From the NCBI GenBank assembly GCA_023423235.1, contig JAFAFY010000098.1:1-9972 (forward strand): DNA of 9,972 nucleotides. The letters are read 5' to 3'. Positions 5,398 to 9,972 of this stretch are shown here, in pieces; position 1 is the stretch's first letter, and each line of letters begins with the position of its first letter. The stretch is from Pseudomonadota bacterium (GTDB lineage: Bacteria > Pseudomonadota > Gammaproteobacteria > Xanthomonadales > Xanthomonadaceae). Below the pieces are notes generated by a model. It was not told the origin of the DNA and did not search any database. It saw nothing but the letters and a program-made list of their open reading frames with translations. The position numbers and the translations under genes are program-made.

Positions 5398-6489
5398 ATG
5401 ACCGCACCCCTGCACATCACGCCGCTGTACATCACGCCGCAGCGCATCGTCGAGGACGCGATGCGACTCCAGCAGAAGTTCGGCGCCAGCGTCACGACGC
5501 TGCGCGACCTCGACGACGTCCACTACGGCGCGACGGCCAAGCAGGAAGTGTGGCGCGACGGCAAGGTCGTGCTGTACCGCTTCATCGGCAGCGGCGCTGC
5601 GCCGACCGCCAGGGTGCCGCTGCTGATCGTCTATGCACTGGTCAACCGGCCCTACATGGTCGACCTGCAGGCCAACCGTTCGATCGTCAAGGGCCTGCTG
5701 GAGCGCGGCGAGGATGTCTACATCCTCGACTGGGGCTATGTCGACCGCTCGGACCGCTTCCTGACCCTGGAGGACTACATCGAGCGCTTCATCGGCGGCG
5801 CGGTGGATCACCTGTGCGAGGCCTGCGGGCTGGATGCGATCAACCTGCTGGGCATCTGCCAGGGCGGCACGTTCTCGCTGAGCTACGCCGCGCTGCATCC
5901 CGGCCGCGTGCGCAACCTGATCACCATGGTCACGCCGGTGGATTTCCACACCGGCGACAACATGCTGTCGAACTGGACCCGCGAGATGGACGTGGACCTC
6001 TTCGTGGACACGCTGGGCAACGTGCCGGCCGACATGATGAACCTGTGCTACCTGACGCTGAAACCTTGGCGGCTGCTGGTACAGAAATACGTCGGCATGG
6101 TCGACATCCTCGACGACAGGGTCGCGATGGAGGATTTCCTGCGCATGGAGAAATGGATCTTCGATTCGCCCGACCAGGCCGGTGAGGCGTTCCGCCAGTT
6201 CATCAAGCAGTTCTACCAGGGCAACGGCTTCATCAACGGCGGCATCGTCATCGGCGAGAACGAAGTGCACCTGGGCCTGGTGGAGATGCCGGTGCTCAAC
6301 ATCTTCGCCGAGCAGGACCACCTGGTACCGCCCGATGCCTCGCGCGCGCTGCGCGGGCTGGTCGGAAGCGACGACTACAGCGAACTGTCGTTCCGCGGCG
6401 GGCATATCGGCCTGTATGTGTCCGGCCGTGCGCAGTCCGAGGTGCCGACGGCGATTCACGACTGGCTGCTGCCGCGCTCGCGCGTCTGA
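5398..6489 (+). CDS. phaC: Class III polyhydroxyalkanoate synthase, catalytic subunit PhaC
   Basis: A 363-residue alpha/beta-hydrolase-fold enzyme, the usual size for class III PhaC (about 355). The lipase-like box GICQGG carries the nucleophile Cys154. Asp307 (AEQDHLVPP) and His336 (RGGHIGLYV) complete the triad. All three sit five positions later than Cys149, Asp302 and His331 of the Allochromatium vinosum enzyme, so the fold is undisturbed. It polymerises (R)-3-hydroxyacyl-CoA, mainly 3-hydroxybutyryl-CoA in this class, releasing CoA, at the granule surface together with PhaE. The ATG lies one base after the phaE stop. The only ribosome-site candidate is the AAGAAGAAG encoding the last lysines of PhaE, so the two subunits are translationally linked. 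No phaA, phaB or phasin gene is in the window. Confidence 0.93.
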   Translation: MTAPLHITPLYITPQRIVEDAMRLQQKFGASVTTLRDLDDVHYGATAKQEVWRDGKVVLYRFIGSGAAPTARVPLLIVYALVNRPYMVDLQANRSIVKGLLERGEDVYILDWGYVDRSDRFLTLEDYIERFIGGAVDHLCEACGLDAINLLGICQGGTFSLSYAALHPGRVRNLITMVTPVDFHTGDNMLSNWTREMDVDLFVDTLGNVPADMMNLCYLTLKPWRLLVQKYVGMVDILDDRVAMEDFLRMEKWIFDSPDQAGEAFRQFIKQFYQGNGFINGGIVIGENEVHLGLVEMPVLNIFAEQDHLVPPDASRALRGLVGSDDYSELSFRGGHIGLYVSGRAQSEVPTAIHDWLLPRSRV

Positions 6490-6631
6490 GCCGCAGCCGC
6501 GGCGCGCCGAGAGGCGGGGGCATTGAATCGCCTGTCCCGCGCACCGATGTTCCTGCGGTGGATCCGCTGCACCCCCGTTACCGCATCCGCGTCGATGCGG
6601 GCTCCGCTTCCGCCGACCGAGGTCCGAACCG

Positions 6632-6832
6632 ATGCGTCTTTCCAATGGCCTGAGCCGCCCCCGCGAAGACCGCGTGCTCGCGGGCGTGATCGGCGGCGTT
6701 GCCCGGCGTTTCGGCTGGAACGCCAACCTCACGCGCGCGCTGTATATCGTGTTGTCGGTGGTCTCGGCGGCGTTCCCGGGGATTCTGGTCTATGTCGTGC
6801 TGTGGCTGCTGATGCCGGAAGACGAGGCTTGA
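6632..6832 (+). CDS. PspC-domain small membrane protein
   Basis: A 66-residue protein that is essentially a lone PspC domain. The N-terminal segment LSRPREDRVLAGVIGGVARR with the following FGWNANLTRALYIV is the family signature, and one hydrophobic helix (about 37-60) ends in the typical WLLMPEDEA. In enterobacteria PspC senses envelope stress with PspB and PspA; free-standing mini-PspC proteins are common and mostly uncharacterised. No pspA, pspB or pspF lies nearby, so a Psp response role cannot be claimed. A GAGG at 6619-6622, 9 bases ahead of the ATG, serves as ribosome site. The metalloprotease-like gene follows 26 bases later and is probably cotranscribed. Confidence 0.85.
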   Translation: MRLSNGLSRPREDRVLAGVIGGVARRFGWNANLTRALYIVLSVVSAAFPGILVYVVLWLLMPEDEA

Positions 6833-6858
6833 GCGCAGCGGGCCGCCCGCGGGCGCGC

Positions 6859-7305
6859 ATGTCGATGGTGGCGCGCGGCCTGCTGCAGGTCGTCGGCGCG
6901 CTGTGGACCGCACCCAATTCACTGGTCGGGCTGCTGGCCGGTGCCGCGGGCATGGCGCGGGGCGCCCGCGCGCACTGGCGCGGCCAGGACCTGGCCCTGG
7001 TGTTCGAACGCTGGCCGTGGGGCCCGGGCGGTGCGATCACCTTCGGCAACGTGATCCTGCATACCGGCGCGTCGCTGGAAGTGGCCTGCACGACTTATGC
7101 GCACCGCGCCGGCTTGTGCGTGGACGCGCCGATCCGGCTGTGCGACCACGAGCGTGCGCATGTCTACCAGTACATGGTGCTCGGTCCGCTGTTCCTGCCG
7201 CTGTACCTGTTGTGTGGCGGGATCAGTGTGCGCAACCGCTTCGAGCGCGCCGCGGACCGCTACGCCGCCTGCGGACGCGGCTGGTGGCCGTGGCCCGCGC
7301 CGTGA
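6859..7305 (+). CDS. Small membrane-associated protein with HExxH motif (putative metallopeptidase)
   Basis: A 148-residue protein from the ATG at 6859. A hydrophobic N-terminal segment (about 7-32) is followed by a compact region with ITFGNVILHTG, then CDHERAHVYQY, which holds an HExxH zinc motif (H97, E98, H101). Next come a second hydrophobic stretch (GPLFLPLYLL, about 109-121) and FERAADRYA, whose Glu129 could be a third metal ligand, 28 residues on. This layout resembles minimal gluzincin-like peptidases, but I do not recognise a named family. A TTG at 6829 overlapping the pspC stop (TTGA) would add ten residues; neither start has a well-placed ribosome site. Its pairing with PspC suggests an envelope role. 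Proteolytic activity is a prediction only. Confidence 0.7.
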   Translation: MSMVARGLLQVVGALWTAPNSLVGLLAGAAGMARGARAHWRGQDLALVFERWPWGPGGAITFGNVILHTGASLEVACTTYAHRAGLCVDAPIRLCDHERAHVYQYMVLGPLFLPLYLLCGGISVRNRFERAADRYAACGRGWWPWPAP

Positions 7306-7631
7306 ATACGTGCGCGCCGCCCGAACCCGACCGGCGGCCTGCGTTCTTGACGCCCGGATAACGCCCGGTGTGGGACGCTGCACCCGTCGAAGAAGAAGCA
7401 GGAAGCGCCAGCCGCGGAATGCAATCGCTTCGGCACAGAAAGGTCCGGCCATTCGGAGAAATCCGGAAAGACCGGACCTTTCGCTATTGGGTATTTCGCT
7501 GTTTTGGCGCCTGCGACGACTTTTCCGCATGTGTTGCCGCCTCCCGGCGGTTGCCGGCACCCCGCGCAGCAGGCGCTTGCGGCAGGCCTGCCGATTGCGC
7601 GACGCTCAGCCTTCCAGCAGGAGGCCAGCCA
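7306..7631. other. Intergenic region with direct repeat and structured dyad
   Basis: No coding sequence is supported in this 326-bp gap. It holds a direct repeat ACGCCCGG at 7350-7357 and 7361-7368 (11-bp spacing) just after a TTGACG at 7347-7352 that could be a -35 box, although no good -10 follows. It also holds the 7438-7482 inverted repeat and, at its right end, the AGGAGG ribosome site of the next gene (7619-7624). Around 7440-7520 it is noticeably less GC-rich than the genes. Confidence 0.45.
7438..7482. repeat. Perfect 11-bp inverted repeat with inner GNRA-capped hairpin
   Basis: GAAAGGTCCGG (7438-7448) pairs perfectly with CCGGACCTTTC (7472-7482). Inside the 23-base loop, CGGA (7454-7457) and TCCG (7462-7465) form a second stem closed by the stable tetraloop GAAA. 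There is no downstream U-tract, so it is not a textbook intrinsic terminator. It could end transcription of the pspC-HExxH pair, act as an RNA structure in the leader of the 7632 gene, or be a short palindromic element. Confidence 0.6.
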
Positions 7632-8168
7632 ATGTATGACCGCGATTCCGCCGTATCCCCCTGGGCGTTCTTCCTGCCCGTCACCCTGGCGGTGATCGTC
7701 GGCAGCCTGATTGCCGGCGGCATCCGCCACCTCGCGAGCAACGCCTTCGGCGATGTGCCCGACAGCGCACAGGCACCGGCCGAGGCGGCTGACACACTAG
7801 CGCAGGCGCCCCAGGCGGCAGACATTGCCGCGGTCCCGCAACCGGCACCAGAGCCGCAGCCTGCTGCCGTCGCATCGGCCTTGCCTGCCACCCCACCAGC
7901 CGCGGCGAATCCCGATGCGGCCGATCTCGCATCGGTGCCGGCTGCGATCGTGTCGGCGGCCGCGGATGATGCCGGCGTGGTGGCGGACGCCGCCGAGGCG
8001 CGCGATGCCGAGGGCAATCCGATGCTGCCGGGACCGATCAGCGCCCGCCAGTCCGGCGCCAGCCGCAGTTGCATCAACGGCACCGTCGCCTCGCGCTCGC
8101 CCAACGGCTGGGAACAGGTACTGGAGAATGATGCGCCCTTGCGCTGTACGGCCACCACTGCGCAGTAG
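7632..8168 (+). CDS. Membrane-anchored Ala/Pro-rich protein with conserved-looking Cys-containing C terminus, unknown function
   Basis: A 178-residue protein from the ATG at 7632, which has an AGGAGG ribosome site 7 bases upstream, the best in the window. A hydrophobic helix (about 12-31, FFLPVTLAVIVGSLIAGGI) anchors it or serves as an uncleaved signal. A long Ala/Pro linker (about 45-125) follows. The C-terminal module (about 133-178) contains SCINGTVASRSPNGWEQVL and a second Cys near the end (PLRCTAT), so a disulfide in the periplasm is plausible. The longer open frame starting at 7368 is rejected because its extra part runs through the structured intergenic region. I recognise no named family and assign no function. 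It converges with the NRDE gene across a 104-bp gap. Confidence 0.75.
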   Translation: MYDRDSAVSPWAFFLPVTLAVIVGSLIAGGIRHLASNAFGDVPDSAQAPAEAADTLAQAPQAADIAAVPQPAPEPQPAAVASALPATPPAAANPDAADLASVPAAIVSAAADDAGVVADAAEARDAEGNPMLPGPISARQSGASRSCINGTVASRSPNGWEQVLENDAPLRCTATTAQ

Positions 8169-8272
8169 TCCGCCCGATCCGCGACGACTGCAGCTGTCAC
8201 GCGCGGCGCCCGACGTGCTGCTGCCGGCGGAAGTGTGTCGTCGATCGCGGCTGGTCAGGGCGTCTGCGGCAG

Positions 8273-9073
8273 TCAGCCGTTGAGCCACGCCCGCGAAGTG
8301 CCTGCGGCGATGCCCATCGGCCCGAAGCGATGTTCCTCGAAACCGATGCCGGTTTCGCCGACCAGTACCACGCTGCTGCTGCGCGTGCCGTAGTCGGCGC
8401 CGACGATGAAGGGAGGCGACAGCCTGCGCTCGAGATCGATGCCGACGCCGGTATCCGGCAGTGCGGCATCCGGTGCGACGGTGGTGTCGTGCAATCCGGC
8501 AAACAGCGGGGCGAGCCGATCGGCGTCCGGCGGTCCGTCGTTGAAGCCGCTGCCGCGAGCGGCATCCGTCGCCAGCCAGTGCGCCAGCGTGCGGGTCGCC
8601 GCGGTGCTCTTGGGCCAACGCGCATCGAGCGCGCCGTTGGACATCGCGTGCAGGCCGGGCGTGACCGCGGCCGCGGTGAATGCCGGAGTATTGCTCGCGA
8701 ACCAGAGCGCATCGCCGTCCCACAGCAGCAGGTTGAAGCAGCCGTAGGCCTGCGCGTCGGCCGCGAGCGCTGCGGCGAAGGCCGGCGCCGCCAGATCGCC
8801 GTGGACGAAATCCCGGACCAGCCAGCCGCGCGAGGACGCCGCCGACTCGGCTTGCAGGCCCTGGCGCACATTCGTGACCGCGGCCAGGCGCCGTCGGGTG
8901 GATGCCAGCAGCCAACTGCCGCCCTGCACGAGGTCGCGGCCGCCATAGACATCCGGCGCTGCGGGGTCGAAGCCGGCGGGGGCGGTGGGACGCTGGTGGA
9001 ACTCGTCGCGGTTGGCGATCAACGCCAGTGGCAGGTCCGGGCGCGTGTTCCAGGCGATGGCGATCAGGCACAT
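8273..9073 (-). CDS. NRDE/TANGO2 family protein
   Basis: A 266-residue soluble protein with the family's defining features: MCLI at the very N terminus, with Cys2 in the place of a possible N-terminal nucleophile, and the NRDE tetrad at 21-24 (LIANRDEFHQRP). Further family-like blocks are GGRDLVQGGSWL, AAVTNVRQG, YGCFNLLLWDG, LHAMSNGALDARWPK and YGTRSSSVVLV near the end. The full length and both ends are intact. Animal TANGO2 and its relatives have been linked to heme trafficking and Golgi organisation; the bacterial role is unsettled. No Shine-Dalgarno sequence precedes the ATG at 9073, so the mRNA may be leaderless, with TAGCAT just upstream as a weak -10. Upstream on the same strand lies a TonB-dependent receptor, but hairpins separate the two. 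Confidence 0.9.
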   Translation of the reverse strand: MCLIAIAWNTRPDLPLALIANRDEFHQRPTAPAGFDPAAPDVYGGRDLVQGGSWLLASTRRRLAAVTNVRQGLQAESAASSRGWLVRDFVHGDLAAPAFAAALAADAQAYGCFNLLLWDGDALWFASNTPAFTAAAVTPGLHAMSNGALDARWPKSTAATRTLAHWLATDAARGSGFNDGPPDADRLAPLFAGLHDTTVAPDAALPDTGVGIDLERRLSPPFIVGADYGTRSSSVVLVGETGIGFEEHRFGPMGIAAGTSRAWLNG

Positions 9074-9145
9074 GCGAGCATGCTAGCGAATCCGCGGTGC
9101 GGCAGACGTGCATGCAGGCGCCGCCATGCGCATGCGCTCGTGCTG

Positions 9146-9173
9146 CCGCCCGCTGCCGGACGGCAACGGGCGG
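9146..9173. repeat. GC-rich hairpin upstream of the NRDE gene
   Basis: CCGCCCG (9146-9152) pairs with CGGGCGG (9167-9173). Inside, GCC (9155-9157) pairs with GGC (9162-9164) across a 2x2 internal loop, leaving a 4-base apex. It lies between the NRDE start and the two-hairpin element next to the receptor gene. Confidence 0.5.
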
Positions 9174-9197
9174 CGGAGAATCGCGGTTGCTGCAGAA

Positions 9198-9266
9198 GGC
9201 GCTGCGGCCGGGCCATCCCGATCGCAGCGCCGGGGATCACGCGGCAGCGCCTGGTGCAGGCGCTGC
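9198..9266. repeat. Two hairpins built from the same 8-mer; possible terminator or REP-like element
   Basis: GGCGCTGC occurs at 9198-9205 and 9259-9266, and its complement GCAGCGCC at 9224-9231 and 9244-9251. Neighbouring copies form two hairpins. The first has a 9-bp stem (9198-9206 with 9223-9231) and an inner CGGG/CCCG stem capped by CCAT. The second has an 8-bp stem with a 7-base loop. They start about 30 bases after the receptor stop on the minus strand, where a terminator would be expected, but no T-tract follows. The paired, inverted layout also recalls REP/BIME elements. Confidence 0.5.
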
Positions 9267-9294
9267 GGTCGGGCACATCGAGGTCAGACGCGCC

Positions 9295-9972
9295 TCAGAA
9301 CCGCACGTTGAGGCTCAGCCAGAAATTGCGGGCCTTGTCCTTGTTGTTGTAGTCGTCCAGGTAGGCCAGCGAGTAGGCGGTGATGTTGCCCGCGGTGTCG
9401 TAGACCGGGTTGAAGGTGACCTCGGCGTTGGTGAAATCCTTGTCCAGCAGGTTGTTGATGCGGCCGTTGAGGCTGACGAACGCGTTGAACCGGTACTGCG
9501 CGCCGAGGTGCAGCACCTGATAGTCCTTGTAGAAGCGGTCGTTGGCACTGTCGTAGCGCTTGTGGCGCGCCTCGACGGTGAGCTGGGTGTTGAAGCGCTC
9601 GCTGATCTGCCAGTCCAGGGTGGCATTGGCCATGTGCCTGGCACTGTCGGTCAGCGGCTTGCCGATGTCGGCGCCGCTCTTGCGCTCGCTGTCGGTGTAG
9701 GTGTAGTTGGCGCGGAACGACAGCGGCTCGATGATGCGGTAGCGGCCCGCCACTTCCAGGCCGCGGATGCGCGCCTCGTCGACGTTGATGAACTGGTTGA
9801 TGTTGCCGGTGCCCAGCACCGCCCAGTATTCGCCGAGGTTCACGCAGGGGCGGACACCGCCGGTGACCGTGCAGCTCTGGGTGGCCTCGGCGCGCTCGAT
9901 CTTGTCCTCGAAGTCGTTCTGGAACGCGGTGATGTTGAAGTTGTGGCCGCCGTCGGTCGAGGTCCAGTACAG
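9295..9972 (-). CDS. TonB-dependent outer-membrane receptor, C-terminal part
   Basis: The last 225 residues of a beta-barrel receptor that enters from the right edge; the frame is open to 9972. Alternating hydrophobic strands with aromatic girdles are evident: NFNITAFQNDFEDKI, ARIRGLEVAGRYRI, LSFRANYTYTDSERKSG, HMANATLDWQI, FNTQLTVEARHKRY, LHLGAQYRF and VSLNGRINNLLDKDF. The protein ends NFWLSLNVRF, with the terminal Phe that the BAM machinery recognises. The TDSE-x-G-PLTDSARH-x-AN block resembles FepA/CirA-type siderophore receptors. Two Cys close together (SCTVTGGVRPC) suggest a disulfide-bonded outer loop. It imports a ligand, probably an iron chelate, using TonB energy. The plug domain and any Fur site lie outside the window, so the ligand cannot be named. 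The GTG at 9843 is an internal Val codon, not a start. Confidence 0.9.
   Translation of the reverse strand: MYWTSTDGGHNFNITAFQNDFEDKIERAEATQSCTVTGGVRPCVNLGEYWAVLGTGNINQFINVDEARIRGLEVAGRYRIIEPLSFRANYTYTDSERKSGADIGKPLTDSARHMANATLDWQISERFNTQLTVEARHKRYDSANDRFYKDYQVLHLGAQYRFNAFVSLNGRINNLLDKDFTNAEVTFNPVYDTAGNITAYSLAYLDDYNNKDKARNFWLSLNVRF

Noticed and set aside
3974..5401. Second plus-strand frame (about 475 codons) overlapping phaE
   Set aside because: It is an out-of-frame reading of the same GC-rich region; the phaE frame carries the family hallmark and a ribosome site, and this one is Arg/Gly/Ala noise.
5320..6732. Long minus-strand open frame (about 470 codons) opposite phaC
   Set aside because: It lies wholly antisense to a gene with an intact catalytic triad. 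Its product is rich in His, Arg, Gln and Val-Asp repeats without domain structure, as expected from the complementary frame of a high-GC gene.
7438..7482. Inverted repeat as an integron attC site or IS terminal repeat
   Set aside because: No attC core sequences, no transposase or integrase frame and no target-site duplication can be seen nearby.
7368..7631. N-terminal extension of the Ala/Pro-rich protein from 7368
   Set aside because: It would translate through the perfect inverted repeat and lower-GC gap; the ATG at 7632 has an AGGAGG and leads straight into a membrane anchor.
7797..9113. Minus-strand open frame (about 438 codons) across the NRDE gene and the Ala/Pro-rich gene
   Set aside because: It overlaps two better-supported genes, one in another frame and one antisense, and gives an Arg/Gly/Ala-rich sequence with no recognisable fold.

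Overview
The window is very GC-rich chromosomal DNA that looks like Gammaproteobacteria, most likely Xanthomonadales (Lysobacter/Luteimonas/Xanthomonas-like). This is inferred from base composition, very strong G/C at third codon positions, the gene order pssA-phaE-phaC and a FepA/CirA-type TonB-dependent receptor; no rRNA or other marker gene confirms it. I see no tRNA, rRNA, IS element, CRISPR array or phage gene.

Left part (1-2790), all on the minus strand. A truncated unknown gene runs off the left edge. Next, read from right to left, comes a tightly packed five-gene operon: a membrane-anchored SPFH/band-7 protein, a 113-residue three-helix membrane protein, a 63-residue ribbon-helix-helix (Arc-like) regulator with a TTG start, a 48-residue small protein and a CPBP-family intramembrane protease homologue. 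Every junction is a 1- or 4-base start/stop overlap. In front of the SPFH gene, a TTTACA/TATCAA promoter carries two TGATATCA-like 8-mers 11 bp apart, which looks like an operator for the operon's own regulator. This module is the best candidate here for a poorly described system, perhaps membrane-microdomain quality control with autoregulation.

Centre (3021-6489), plus strand. pssA (phosphatidylserine synthase, CDP-alcohol phosphotransferase family) is followed by phaE and phaC, the two subunits of a class III polyhydroxyalkanoate synthase. PhaC has an intact Cys-Asp-His triad. PhaE is unusually long: its normal helical and coiled-coil part is followed by about 220 residues rich in Ala, Lys and Arg that resemble histone H1-like tails, so it could tie storage granules to DNA or other polyanions.

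Right part. A PspC-domain miniprotein and a small membrane protein with an HERAH (HExxH) motif form a plus-strand pair (6632-7305). A 326-bp gap follows, holding an 11-bp perfect stem with an inner GAAA-capped hairpin. Then comes a secreted or anchored Ala/Pro-rich protein (7632-8168). On the minus strand are an NRDE/TANGO2-family protein and, upstream of it, the C-terminal end of a TonB-dependent outer-membrane receptor that enters from the right edge. The 221 bp between those two genes contain three GC-rich hairpins, two of them built from the same 8-mer.
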